64,000 nucleotides of DNA from Pseudomonas sp. RSB 5.4. GTDB taxonomy: Bacteria > Pseudomonadota > Gammaproteobacteria > Pseudomonadales > Pseudomonadaceae. A program made the translations under genes and the position numbers. Numbering within the stretch: position 1 is the first letter of the stretch; each line of letters starts with the position of its first letter. The DNA is taken from NCBI RefSeq assembly GCF_037126175.1, contig NZ_CP146986.1:5084501-5148500 (forward strand), given 5' to 3'. The notes below the pieces were generated by a model, which was not told the DNA's origin, ran no database searches, and saw only the letters and a list, made by a program, of their open reading frames with translations. Shown piece by piece: positions 25,923 to 35,225 of this stretch.

Positions 25923-27878
25923 TTACAGCAGGATGGTGCGGATGTCGCCCAACAGGCTGCCCAGACGCTGGGTGAAGCGTGCAGCAGCAGCGCCGTTAAT
26001 CACACGGTGATCGTAGGACAGCGACAGTGGCAGCATCAGTTTCGGCTGGAAGGCTTTGCCGTCCCAGACTGGCTGGATGGTTGCCTTGGAAACACCGAGG
26101 ATCGCCACTTCCGGCGCGTTGACGATCGGCGTGAAGCCGGTGCCGCCAATGTGGCCGAGGCTGGAAATGGTGAAGCAGGCGCCTTGCATCTCGTCCGAAG
26201 AGAGCTTCTTGGTGCGGGCTTTTTCAGCCAGCGAAGCAGCTTCTGCAGCCAATTGCAGCAGGCTCTTCTGGTCGACGTTCTTGATGACCGGTACCAGCAG
26301 GCCATCAGGAGTGTCGACCGCGAAACCGATGTTGACGTACTTCTTGCGAATGATCGCCTTGCCGCTTGGCGCCAGCGAACTGTTGAAGTCCGGCAGTTCC
26401 TTGAGCAGGTGCGCACAGGTCTTGAGCAGCAGCGGCAGGATGGTCAGCTTGACGCCGGCCTTCTCTGCGACGGCTTTCTGCGCAACGCGGAACGCTTCCA
26501 GCTCAGTGATATCCGCCGAGTCGAATTGCGTCACGTGCGGCACGTTCAGCCAGCTGCGGTGCAGGTTGGCAGCGCCGACCTGCATCAGGCGGGTCATCGG
26601 CACTTCTTCGATTTCACCGAAGCGGCTGAAGTCCACGACCGGGATCGGCGGGATGCCCGCGCCACCGGTTGCGCCGCCAGCAGCCGGCGCTTCTTTGGCC
26701 TTCTGCATCATCGCCTTGACGTAAACCTGCACGTCTTCCTTGAGGATGCGACCGTGCGGACCGCTGGCGCCTACAGCGCTCAGCTCGACGCCGAACTCAC
26801 GGGCCAGTTGACGCACGGCCGGGCCGGCGTGAACTTTGGCACCAGGCTTGGCCGGAGCAGCGGCCGGAGCGGCAGCCGCAGGTGCAGCGGCAGCCGGAGC
26901 AGCAGCGGCAGGTGCCGGAGCATTTGCAGCAGCGGCAGCTGGAGCCGGGGCAGCAGCAGGCGCTGCGCCTTTGACTTTCAGCTTGAGGATCAGGTCGCCG
27001 GTACCGACTTCGTCGTCCAGCTTGATCGAAACGCTTTCCACCACGCCAGCGGCAGGCGATGGGATTTCCATGCTTGCCTTGTCGGATTCGAGGGTGATCA
27101 GCGACTGGTCGGCTTCAACGCTGTCGCCAGCCTTGACCAACACTTCGATGATCTTGGCCTTGCCGGCCGAACCGATGTCCGGAACGTGGATGTCCTGAAC
27201 GCTGTCGGCAACTGGAGCAGCCGGGGCTGCTGCAGGAGCAGGCGCAGCGGCAGCGGCTGGCGCAGCAGCCTGAGCCGGAGCGGCCGCAGCAGGGGCCGCA
27301 GCACCCGCCACTTCCAGATCGAGGATCAGGTCGCCGGTGCCGACTTCGTCGTTGAGCTTGACGCTGATGGCCTTGACCACGCCTGCGGCAGGCGACGGGA
27401 TTTCCATGCTCGCCTTGTCGGATTCGAGGGTGATCAGCGATTGATCAGCCTCGACCTTGTCGCCGACCTTGACCTGGATCTCGATGATCTGGGCCTTGCC
27501 CGACGAACCGATGTCCGGCACGTGCACTTGCTGCACCGAAGCGGCAGCAGGCGCAGCGGCTGGCGCGGCGGCGGCAGGGGCCGCAGCCGGTTTTTCTTCG
27601 GCTTTCTTGGCCGGAGCAGCAGGAGCAGGGGCCGCAGCAGCGGCGCCCTCGACTTCCAGCTCGAGCAGTTCGTCGCCTTCTTTCAGACGGTCGCCCAGCT
27701 TCACTTTCAGGCTTTTGATGACGCCGGCTTTCGGGGCCGGCACTTCCATGCTGGCCTTGTCCGATTCCAGGGTCAGGATGCTCTGGTCGGCTTCGATACG
27801 GTCGCCGACCTTCACAAACAGTTCAATTACTTCACCTTCACCGCTGCCGATGTCAGGTACGCGAATGAGTTCGCTCAC
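25923..27878 (-). CDS. aceF: Pyruvate dehydrogenase E2, dihydrolipoyl acetyltransferase
   Basis: Core subunit that moves the acetyl group from E1 to CoA. The 651 residues contain three lipoyl domains (about 1-78, 118-195, 228-305), each with LESDKASMEIP or LESDKASMEVP around the lipoylated Lys. They are joined by Ala/Pro-rich linkers. An E3-binding domain follows (GPAVRQLAREFGVELS, about 350-390), then the catalytic domain with SYDHRVINGAAAARF near the C-terminus (His about 624). GTG is the start, with GGAGACATTTT upstream. It follows aceE after 11 bases. Lipoyl domains 2 and 3 are nearly the same, suggesting duplication. Confidence 0.96.
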   Translation of the reverse strand: MSELIRVPDIGSGEGEVIELFVKVGDRIEADQSILTLESDKASMEVPAPKAGVIKSLKVKLGDRLKEGDELLELEVEGAAAAAPAPAAPAKKAEEKPAAAPAAAAPAAAPAAASVQQVHVPDIGSSGKAQIIEIQVKVGDKVEADQSLITLESDKASMEIPSPAAGVVKAISVKLNDEVGTGDLILDLEVAGAAAPAAAAPAQAAAPAAAAAPAPAAAPAAPVADSVQDIHVPDIGSAGKAKIIEVLVKAGDSVEADQSLITLESDKASMEIPSPAAGVVESVSIKLDDEVGTGDLILKLKVKGAAPAAAPAPAAAAANAPAPAAAAPAAAAPAAAAPAAAPAKPGAKVHAGPAVRQLAREFGVELSAVGASGPHGRILKEDVQVYVKAMMQKAKEAPAAGGATGGAGIPPIPVVDFSRFGEIEEVPMTRLMQVGAANLHRSWLNVPHVTQFDSADITELEAFRVAQKAVAEKAGVKLTILPLLLKTCAHLLKELPDFNSSLAPSGKAIIRKKYVNIGFAVDTPDGLLVPVIKNVDQKSLLQLAAEAASLAEKARTKKLSSDEMQGACFTISSLGHIGGTGFTPIVNAPEVAILGVSKATIQPVWDGKAFQPKLMLPLSLSYDHRVINGAAAARFTQRLGSLLGDIRTILL

Positions 27879-27889
27879 AAAATGTCTCC

Positions 27890-30535
27890 TCAGCAGTCCA
27901 GTGGGTTGCGTTTTTCCGGGTCGATGCCGAACTTGACGATGGCCTCAGCCACGACTTTAGGTTCGATATCACCACGGTCAGCCAGTGCTTCCAGGGCTGC
28001 CAACACCACGAAATGACGGTCGACTTCGAAGAAATGACGCAGTTTCTTGCGGCTGTCGCTGCGGCCGAAACCGTCGGTGCCCAGGACTTTGAATTCCTTG
28101 GACGGTACCCACTGACGGATCTGCTCGGCGAACAGCTTCATGTAGTCGGTAGAAGCGATGACCGGACCTTTACGGCCGCTCAGGCACTCTTCAACGTAGC
28201 TCTGCTTAGGCTTCTGGCCAGGCTTCAGACGGTTGCTGCGCTCAACGGCCAGGCCGTCGCGACGCAGTTCGTTGAAGCTGGTGACGCTCCATACGTCAGC
28301 GCCGATGTTGAACTCTTCACGCAGAATCTTCGCCGCTTCACGCACTTCACGCAGGATGGTGCCGGAGCCCATCAGCTGTACGTGATGCGCTGCATCGCGG
28401 GTGTCTTCTTCGAGCAGGTACATGCCTTTCTTGATGCCTTCTTCGGCACCGGCCGGCATGGCTGGCTGCTGGTACGACTCGTTCATCACGGTGATGTAGT
28501 AGAAGATGTCCTGTTGCTCTTCGGTCATCTTCTTCATGCCGTCCTGAATGATCACCGCCAGCTCGTAGCCGTAGGTTGGATCGTAGGTGCGGCAGTTCGG
28601 GATGGTCGCGGCCAGCAGGTGGCTGTGACCGTCTTCGTGCTGCAGGCCTTCACCGTTCAGGGTGGTACGGCCGGCGGTGCCGCCGATCAGGAAGCCACGG
28701 GTACGGCTGTCGCCGGCGGCCCAGGCCAGGTCACCGATACGCTGGAAGCCGAACATCGAGTAGAAGATGTAGAACGGCAGCATCGGCTGGTTGTGGCTGG
28801 AGTACGAAGTACCGGCGGCGATGAAGGAACTCATGGCGCCCGCTTCGTTGATGCCTTCTTCAAGGATCTGACCTTTCTGGTCTTCCTTGTAGAACATCAC
28901 CTGGTCTTTATCGACTGGCTCGTAGAGCTGGCCGACGGAGGAGTAGATGCCCAGCTGACGGAACATGCCTTCCATACCGAAGGTACGGGCTTCGTCCGGG
29001 ATGATCGGCACGATGCGCGGGCCGATTTCCTTGTCCTTGACCAGTTGCGCGAGGATCCGCACGAAGGCCATGGTGGTGGAAATTTCACGGTCGCCCGAAC
29101 CATCGAGGATGGCTTTCAGGGTGTCCAGGTCCGGGGTCGGTACGCTGAAGCTCTGCGCGCGGCGCTGCGGTACGAAACCGCCCAGTGCAGCACGGCGCTC
29201 GCTCAGGTAGCGGGCTTCGGCGCTGTTTGGCTCTGGCTTGAAGAACGGCAGGTTCTCCAGCTCTTCGTCCTTGACCGGGATGTCGAAGCGGTCGCGGAAC
29301 AACTTCAGGCTGTCGACGTCGACTTTCTTGGTGTTGTGCGCAGTGTTTTTCGCTTCGCCGGCACCGGTGCCATAACCCTTGATGGTCTTGGCCAGGATGA
29401 CGGTTGGTTGTTCTTTGTGGTTGACCGCTTCGTGGTACGCCGCATAGACCTTGTACGGGTCGTGGCCGCCACGGTTGAGTTTCCAGATCTCGTCGTCGGA
29501 CAGATCGGCAACCATCGCCTTGAGTTCAGGCGTGTTGAAGAAGTGCTCGCGAACGAACGCGCCGTCTTTGGCTTTGTAGTTCTGGTACTCGCCGTCGATG
29601 ACTTCGTCCATGCGACGTTGCAGGATGCCGTCGACGTCCTTGGCCAGCAGTGGGTCCCAGAAACGGCCCCAGATGACTTTGGTCACGTTCCACTGAGCAC
29701 CGCGGAACACGCCTTCGAGTTCCTGGATGATCTTGCCGTTGCCGCGAACCGGGCCGTCGAGGCGCTGCAGGTTGCAGTTGATGACGAAGATCAGGTTGTC
29801 CAGCTTCTCGCGGCCGGCCAGGGAGATCGCGCCCAGGGATTCCGGCTCGTCGCACTCGCCGTCGCCCAGGAAGCACCAGACTTTCTGTTTGCCCGGCTGG
29901 ATGAAACCGCGGTGTTCCAGGTACTTCATGAAGCGTGCCTGGTAGATCGCCTGGATCGGGCCCAGACCCATGGATACGGTCGGGAACTGCCAGAAGTCAG
30001 GCATCAGCCAAGGGTGCGGATAGGACGACAGGCCCTGACCGTCGACTTCCTGGCGGAAGTTGTTCATCTGGTCTTCGGTGATGCGGCCTTCCATGAACGC
30101 ACGGGCGTAAACGCCTGGCGAGGTGTGGCCCTGGAAGTAGATCAGGTCGCCGCCGTGTTCGTCGGTCGGGGCCTGGAAGAAGTAGTTGAAGCCGATGTCA
30201 TACAGGGTCGCGCTGGAAGCGAAGCTGGAGATGTGACCACCCAGGTCAGAATCTTTCAGGTTCGTACGCATTACCATGGCCATCGCGTTCCAGCGCACCA
30301 GCGAGCGAATGCGGCGTTCCATGAACAGGTCGCCAGGCATGCGTGCTTCGTGGGTTACCGGGATGGTGTTGCGGTAAGGCGTGGTGATGGCGTAAGGGAG
30401 CTGCGAACCGCTGCGGGTCGCCAGTTCACCCATACGGGTCATCAGATAGTGAGCACGGTCTTCGCCTTCTTTGTCGAGAACCGATTCCAGGGCGTCCAGC
30501 CATTCCTGGGTTTCGACGGGATCGAGGTCTTGCAT
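27890..30535 (-). CDS. aceE: Pyruvate dehydrogenase E1 component (homodimeric)
   Basis: Thiamine-diphosphate enzyme that decarboxylates pyruvate and acetylates lipoyl-AceF; 881 residues, normal for the homodimeric type. FLGDGECDEPESLGAI and LIFVINCNLQRLDGPVRGN form the GDG-x(n)-N Mg-ThDP motif (about 229-262). PHPWLMPDFWQFPTVSMGLG is family-specific. The C-terminal part carries EGLQHEDGHSHLLA. ATG at 30535 is preceded by GGAGCAAGCC. It is the first gene of aceEF. Two identical-core palindromes at 30648 and 30700 lie upstream. Confidence 0.97.
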   Translation of the reverse strand: MQDLDPVETQEWLDALESVLDKEGEDRAHYLMTRMGELATRSGSQLPYAITTPYRNTIPVTHEARMPGDLFMERRIRSLVRWNAMAMVMRTNLKDSDLGGHISSFASSATLYDIGFNYFFQAPTDEHGGDLIYFQGHTSPGVYARAFMEGRITEDQMNNFRQEVDGQGLSSYPHPWLMPDFWQFPTVSMGLGPIQAIYQARFMKYLEHRGFIQPGKQKVWCFLGDGECDEPESLGAISLAGREKLDNLIFVINCNLQRLDGPVRGNGKIIQELEGVFRGAQWNVTKVIWGRFWDPLLAKDVDGILQRRMDEVIDGEYQNYKAKDGAFVREHFFNTPELKAMVADLSDDEIWKLNRGGHDPYKVYAAYHEAVNHKEQPTVILAKTIKGYGTGAGEAKNTAHNTKKVDVDSLKLFRDRFDIPVKDEELENLPFFKPEPNSAEARYLSERRAALGGFVPQRRAQSFSVPTPDLDTLKAILDGSGDREISTTMAFVRILAQLVKDKEIGPRIVPIIPDEARTFGMEGMFRQLGIYSSVGQLYEPVDKDQVMFYKEDQKGQILEEGINEAGAMSSFIAAGTSYSSHNQPMLPFYIFYSMFGFQRIGDLAWAAGDSRTRGFLIGGTAGRTTLNGEGLQHEDGHSHLLAATIPNCRTYDPTYGYELAVIIQDGMKKMTEEQQDIFYYITVMNESYQQPAMPAGAEEGIKKGMYLLEEDTRDAAHHVQLMGSGTILREVREAAKILREEFNIGADVWSVTSFNELRRDGLAVERSNRLKPGQKPKQSYVEECLSGRKGPVIASTDYMKLFAEQIRQWVPSKEFKVLGTDGFGRSDSRKKLRHFFEVDRHFVVLAALEALADRGDIEPKVVAEAIVKFGIDPEKRNPLDC

Positions 30536-30647
30536 GGCTTGCTCCAGGGCGGAAAGGCTTCCAGAATCGGTTGCCTGAGTTTGCGACTGGCCTTGTGGGC
30601 AGACGATTTAAAATTCTTGGATTGCCGACAGGTTGTTCCGGCGGCGT

Positions 30648-30712
30648 GTAGTTTTACTACAAATCTTTGAGCATTTCAGCCTTTCGCCTGTATAGACGAG
30701 TAGTAAAACTAC
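30648..30712. promoter_or_regulatory. Two HexR-like operator sites between aceE and glnE
   Basis: GTAGTTTTACTAC (30648-30660) and its exact inverse GTAGTAAAACTAC (30700-30712) are each nearly palindromic (GTAGTnnnACTAC). The form resembles the HexR box (TGTARTnnnAYTACA), and HexR is the KDPG-responsive regulator of central carbon genes. Between them, TTGAGC (30667) and TATAGA (30690) could be a rightward promoter. Sites are 113-177 bases upstream of aceE. Which regulator binds is inference. Confidence 0.5.
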
Positions 30713-30725
30713 AGAGGAAAGGCTT

Positions 30726-30923
30726 GTGGCCTCCGACTGCGTTGTGAGAATAATCGTTAAGGTTGGTCGATTACCATCCGAAAAAGGTGAAAGTTTGATG
30801 CTGGATGCCAAAGAAGAAGAAATTTCAGCTATTTCTAACTTTTGTTCGACAGTCCTTCGCGTAGCGGGTTTTCATCAAACACTACAAGCGGCCATTTACA
30901 CGCCGATCAAGGATAGACCATGA
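30726..30923 (+). CDS. Possible short upstream frame coupled to glnE
   Basis: A 65-codon frame starts at GTG 30726 behind GAGGAAAGG and ends overlapping the glnE start as ATGA. A shorter form could begin at ATG 30798 behind AGGTGA. Codons such as AGA and ATA are unlike the neighbours and no family is recognised. It may be a leader peptide, or untranslated leader that happens to be open. It lies in the 384-base gap between aceE and glnE. Confidence 0.25.
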   Translation: MASDCVVRIIVKVGRLPSEKGESLMLDAKEEEISAISNFCSTVLRVAGFHQTLQAAIYTPIKDRP

Positions 30924-33859
30924 CCCTGCCCGTGCTTGCCGAACTCCCCGCCATTCTCCTGCCGTTGGTCACTCGATCCGAGCAGTCGTTCCGTACGGCC
31001 GTCGCCGCGCTGGAAGACGATCATGGCTTCTCCAACTGGACGCCGGAACGCTGGGCGCAATTCGCCCGCGTCAGTGCCGCCAGCGATTTCGTCATTGAAC
31101 AGAGCGTTCGTGACCCTTTGATGTTGCTGTCGCTGGTGCAGTCCGGCGAACTCGATCGGCCGTTCGCACCGGGGGAATTGTGTGCGCAGATTGCCGCAGC
31201 GGTGGCTGCCGCGCAAAGCGAAGACGAACTCGGTCGCGTCCTGCGTCGCCAGCGTGCCCGCCATCAAGTGCGGATCATCTGGCGTGACCTGAACCGCCAG
31301 GCTGATCTGGTACAGACCTGCCGCGACCTGTCGGACATGGCCGACGCCACCATCGATCAAGCCTACCAATGGCTGTACAGCCGCCATTGCCAGCAGTTCG
31401 GTACGCCGACCGGTCGGCGCAGCGGTCTGCCGCAGCAGATGGTCATCCTCGGCATGGGCAAGCTTGGCGCGGTCGAGCTGAACCTGTCGTCGGACATCGA
31501 CCTGATCTTCGCCTACCCCGAGGGCGGCGAAACCGTCGGCGTGAAACGCGCGCTGGATAATCAGGAATTCTTCATCCGTCTCGGTCAGCGCCTGATCAAG
31601 GCCCTCGACCCGATGACCGTCGACGGTTTCGTGTTCCGCGTTGACATGCGCCTGCGCCCGTACGGTTCGTCCGGCGCGCTGGTGCTGAGCTTCAATGCGC
31701 TGGAGCAGTATTACCAGGACCAGGGCCGCGACTGGGAACGCTACGCGATGATCAAGGCGCGAGTGGTGGCCGGCGATCAGACGGCCGGCGCGCAGTTGCT
31801 CGATATGCTGCGCCCGTTCGTCTACCGGCGTTATCTGGATTTCTCGGCGATCGAAGCGCTGCGCACCATGAAGCAGCTGATCCAGCAGGAAGTGCGGCGC
31901 AAGGGCATGGCCGACAACATCAAGCTCGGCTCCGGCGGTATCCGCGAAGTCGAGTTCATCGCCCAGGCCTTCCAGTTGATCCACGGCGGGCGCGACCTGA
32001 GCCTGCAACAGCGTCCTCTATTAAAGGTGCTGAGCACGCTGGAAGGGCAGGGCTATCTGCCGCCGGCGGTGATCAATGAGCTGCGCGAAGGTTACGAATT
32101 CCTGCGTTACACCGAGCACGCGATCCAGGCGATTGCCGACCGCCAGACCCAGATGTTGCCGGACGGCGCTCAGGATCAGGCGCGTATCGCGTTCATGCTC
32201 GGTTTTGCCGATTGGGCAGCTTTCCACGAAAAACTGATGTTCTGGCGCGGTCGCGTGGCCTGGCACTTTGCGCAGGTGATCGCCGATCCCGATGAAGAAG
32301 AGGGCGCCGACTGCGAAGTGGTGGTCGGCGGTGAGTGGTTGCCGCTGTGGGAAGAGGCGCAGGATGAAGAGGCCGCTTGCCGGCAGCTCGAAGAGGGCGG
32401 TTTCGCCGATGCGACCAAGGCCCTGAAAGCGCTGGCGAGCCTGCGTGGCAGTCCGCAATTGCGCGCGATGCAGCGGCTGGGTCGCGAGCGTCTTGATGCG
32501 TTTATCCCGCGCCTGCTGGCCCAGGCGGTGGAGCATGACAACCCGGATCTGGTGCTGGAGCGGGTGCTTCCGCTGGTCGAAGCGGTCGCCCGACGTTCGG
32601 CTTATTTAGTGTTGCTGACGGAAAATCCCGGCGCCCTGCGGCGTTTGCTCACGCTGTGTGCGGCCAGTCCGTGGATTGCCGAGCAGATCACCCGTTTCCC
32701 GCTGCTGCTCGACGAATTGCTCAACGAAGGCCGGCTGTTCAAGCCGCCCCTGGCGCCGGAACTGGCTGCCGAGTTGCGCGAACGCCTGACGCGGATTCCC
32801 GAAGACGACCTCGAACAGCAGATGGAAGCCCTGCGTCACTTCAAACTGGCGCACCGCTTGCGCGTCGCTGCCTCGGAAATCGCCGGCAGCCTGCCGTTGA
32901 TGAAAGTCAGCGATTACCTGACCTGGCTGGCCGAGGCGATTCTCGAGCAAGTGCTGGCGTTGGCCTGGCGTCAGACGGTGGCCAAGTACGGCACGCCGCT
33001 GCGCACTGATGGCACCCTGTGCGATCCCGGCTTCATCATTGTCGGTTACGGGAAAGTCGGCGGGCTGGAACTGGGGCATGGTTCGGATCTGGATCTGGTG
33101 TTCATCCATGACGGCGATCCGCAGGCGGAAACCGATGGGCCGAAGCCAATCGATGGCGCGCAGTTCTTCACCCGGCTGGGGCAGCGGATCATTCACTTGC
33201 TGACGGCGCAGACCAACTCCGGTCAGCTGTATGAAGTGGACATGCGTTTGCGCCCGTCCGGCGCGTCGGGGCTGTTGGTCAGTTCGCTCGGTGCTTTCGA
33301 GCGCTATCAGGAAAATGAAGCCTGGACCTGGGAACATCAGGCGCTGGTGCGGGCGCGGGTGCTGGTCGGCAGTCAGGATGTCGGTCAGGCCTTCGAGAAA
33401 GTCCGCGCGCAGGTTTTGGGCAAGGCGCGGGATCTGGCGAAGCTGCAGCAGGAAGTCAGCGAGATGCGCGCCAAGATGCGCGATAACCTCGGCAGCAAGA
33501 GCACGGCGGCCGGCACGGCGGCAAATGCCTTTGAGGCTACAGCGCCGTTCGACCTCAAGCAGGACGCCGGAGGTATCGTCGATATTGAATTTATGGTGCA
33601 ATACGCGGCCCTGGCGTGGTCGCACAGCCACCCGCCACTGCTGCGCTGGACCGATAACATCCGCATTCTGGAAGAGCTGGAACACGAAGGGCTGATGCCT
33701 GCCGAAGATGCCAGTCTGCTGCGTGAGGCCTATAAAGCCTACCGCTCCGCCGCCCACCGACAGGCCTTGCAGAAGGATGCCGGGGTGATTGCAGGCGACC
33801 AGTTTGTCGAGGAGCGCCGGCAGGTATTGCGGATCTGGAAAGAGTTGGGGCTAAGCTGA
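30920..33859 (+). CDS. glnE: Glutamine synthetase adenylyltransferase/deadenylylase GlnE
   Basis: Adds AMP to or removes it from glutamine synthetase in response to PII. The 979 residues carry two nucleotidyltransferase domains. The first, with LSSDIDLIFAYPEGG (about 190-204), is the deadenylylation site; the second, with GHGSDLDLVFIHDGD (about 719-733), is the adenylylation site. Each is followed by a GlnD-UR_UTase-type helical region (DMRLRPYGSSG and DMRLRPSGASG). AAGGATAGACC precedes ATG 30920. It matches PA5014. Confidence 0.96.
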   Translation: MTLPVLAELPAILLPLVTRSEQSFRTAVAALEDDHGFSNWTPERWAQFARVSAASDFVIEQSVRDPLMLLSLVQSGELDRPFAPGELCAQIAAAVAAAQSEDELGRVLRRQRARHQVRIIWRDLNRQADLVQTCRDLSDMADATIDQAYQWLYSRHCQQFGTPTGRRSGLPQQMVILGMGKLGAVELNLSSDIDLIFAYPEGGETVGVKRALDNQEFFIRLGQRLIKALDPMTVDGFVFRVDMRLRPYGSSGALVLSFNALEQYYQDQGRDWERYAMIKARVVAGDQTAGAQLLDMLRPFVYRRYLDFSAIEALRTMKQLIQQEVRRKGMADNIKLGSGGIREVEFIAQAFQLIHGGRDLSLQQRPLLKVLSTLEGQGYLPPAVINELREGYEFLRYTEHAIQAIADRQTQMLPDGAQDQARIAFMLGFADWAAFHEKLMFWRGRVAWHFAQVIADPDEEEGADCEVVVGGEWLPLWEEAQDEEAACRQLEEGGFADATKALKALASLRGSPQLRAMQRLGRERLDAFIPRLLAQAVEHDNPDLVLERVLPLVEAVARRSAYLVLLTENPGALRRLLTLCAASPWIAEQITRFPLLLDELLNEGRLFKPPLAPELAAELRERLTRIPEDDLEQQMEALRHFKLAHRLRVAASEIAGSLPLMKVSDYLTWLAEAILEQVLALAWRQTVAKYGTPLRTDGTLCDPGFIIVGYGKVGGLELGHGSDLDLVFIHDGDPQAETDGPKPIDGAQFFTRLGQRIIHLLTAQTNSGQLYEVDMRLRPSGASGLLVSSLGAFERYQENEAWTWEHQALVRARVLVGSQDVGQAFEKVRAQVLGKARDLAKLQQEVSEMRAKMRDNLGSKSTAAGTAANAFEATAPFDLKQDAGGIVDIEFMVQYAALAWSHSHPPLLRWTDNIRILEELEHEGLMPAEDASLLREAYKAYRSAAHRQALQKDAGVIAGDQFVEERRQVLRIWKELGLS

Positions 33860-33889
33860 AACCGGATATTTGAAACACCTGATGGCCCC

Positions 33890-33979
33890 TGTGGGAGCGG
33901 GCTTGCTCGCGAAAGCGCAGTGTCAGTCACCACCGATGCAGGATGTGACGGCCCCTTCGCGAGCAAGCCCGCTCCCACA
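33890..33979. repeat. REP pair, first of two tandem units
   Basis: TGTGGGAGCGGGCTTGCTCG and its inverse. Together with the pair at 34025 it makes up most of the 330-base glnE-waaF gap. Confidence 0.9.
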
Positions 33980-34024
33980 GTGGATCTGCGTTGAATTGCA
34001 GATGCAGGGCCGAATGCGAAACCC

Positions 34025-34114
34025 TGTGGGAGCGAGCCTGCTCGCGATAGCGGAGTATCAGACGACAATAATGTTGGATGTGAAGACCCTTTCGCGAGCA
34101 AGCCCGCTCCCACA
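34025..34114. repeat. REP pair, second unit, with a variant left arm
   Basis: The left arm reads TGTGGGAGCGAGCCTGCTCG, with two changes from the common form; the right arm is standard. The pair follows the one at 33890 after 45 bases. Confidence 0.85.
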
Positions 34115-34147
34115 GCAGATCTACAGTGTTTGTAGAATTCTCGAGGC

Positions 34148-34169
34148 GGGGAGGCGTAAATGCCTCCCC
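34148..34169. terminator. Hairpin ahead of waaF
   Basis: GGGGAGGC (34148-34155) and GCCTCCCC (34162-34169) enclose GTAAAT. No T-run of note follows. It may be the relic terminator of a gene once present between glnE and waaF, or part of the waaF leader. Confidence 0.4.
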
Positions 34170-34189
34170 GGTTCGTTTATGGAAACCAC

Positions 34190-35224
34190 ATGAATATTCT
34201 GATCGTTGGGCCCAGTTGGGTCGGTGACATGGTGATGGCGCAGACACTGTTTCAGTGTCTCAAGCAGCGCCACCCGCAATGCGAAATCGACGTGCTGGCC
34301 CCCGAGTGGAGCCGGCCGATCCTTGAACGCATGCCCGAAGTGCGCAAGGCCTTGAGCTTTCCGCTCGGCCATGGCGTGCTGGAATTGGCCACGCGTCGGC
34401 GGATCGGCAAGTCCCTGGCCGGTCAGTACGATCAGGCGATCCTGCTGCCGAACTCGCTGAAGTCGGCGCTGGTGCCGTTTTTCGCCGGCATCAAGCAGCG
34501 CACTGGCTGGCGCGGCGAGTTCCGCTACGGCCTGCTCAATGACGTGCGCACGTTGGATAAAGAACGTTATCCGCTGATGATCGAACGCTTCATGGCCCTG
34601 GCTTACGAGCCGAACGCCGAGCTGCCGAAACCTTATCCGCGTCCGAGCCTGCAAATCGATCCGGTGACCCGCGAAGCGGCACTGGCGAAATTTGGCCTGA
34701 CCCTTGACCGCCCGGTGTTGGCGCTGTGCCCCGGCGCCGAGTTCGGCGAATCCAAGCGCTGGCCCTCCGAGCATTACGCCAAGGTCGCCGAAGCGCGGAT
34801 TCGCGAAGGCTGGCAGGTGTGGCTGTTCGGCTCGAAAAACGACCACGCGGTGGGCGAAGACATCCGCGCACGGTTGATTCCCGGCCTGCGTGAAGAGTCG
34901 GTCAACCTCAGCGGCGGCACCTCGCTGGCCGAGGCCATCGACCTGCTGTCCTGCGCCGATTCGGTGGTGTCCAACGACTCCGGCCTGATGCACGTAGCGG
35001 CAGCACTGAACCGTCCACTGGTGGCGGTCTACGGCTCGACTTCGCCGGGCTTCACCCCGCCGCTGGCCGAGCACGTCGAAATCGTTCGGCTGGGTCTCGA
35101 TTGCAGTCCGTGTTTCGACCGTACCTGCCGATTCGGCCATTACAACTGCCTGCGCCAGCTGATGCCGGACGCGGTCAACGATGCCTTGCAGAAATTGCAG
35201 GGCACTGTGGTCGAGGTTCATTAA
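34190..35224 (+). CDS. waaF: ADP-heptose:LPS heptosyltransferase II
   Basis: Adds the second L,D-heptose to the LPS inner core on the cytoplasmic face of the inner membrane. 344 residues, family GT9. MNILIVGPSWVGDMVMAQ is the conserved N-terminus. CPGAEFGESKRWP (about 182) and SNDSGLMHVAAAL (about 260) are the ADP-heptose-binding motifs, and YGSTSPGFTPP follows. ATG at 34190 is the conserved start. It is the first of seven tightly packed genes; waaC follows after one base. Confidence 0.96.
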   Translation: MNILIVGPSWVGDMVMAQTLFQCLKQRHPQCEIDVLAPEWSRPILERMPEVRKALSFPLGHGVLELATRRRIGKSLAGQYDQAILLPNSLKSALVPFFAGIKQRTGWRGEFRYGLLNDVRTLDKERYPLMIERFMALAYEPNAELPKPYPRPSLQIDPVTREAALAKFGLTLDRPVLALCPGAEFGESKRWPSEHYAKVAEARIREGWQVWLFGSKNDHAVGEDIRARLIPGLREESVNLSGGTSLAEAIDLLSCADSVVSNDSGLMHVAAALNRPLVAVYGSTSPGFTPPLAEHVEIVRLGLDCSPCFDRTCRFGHYNCLRQLMPDAVNDALQKLQGTVVEVH

Positions 35225-35225
35225 G

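Noticed and set aside
28013..30670. 885-codon frame opposite aceE
   Set aside because: Shadow frame; aceE on the minus strand is complete with ThDP motif and ribosome site.
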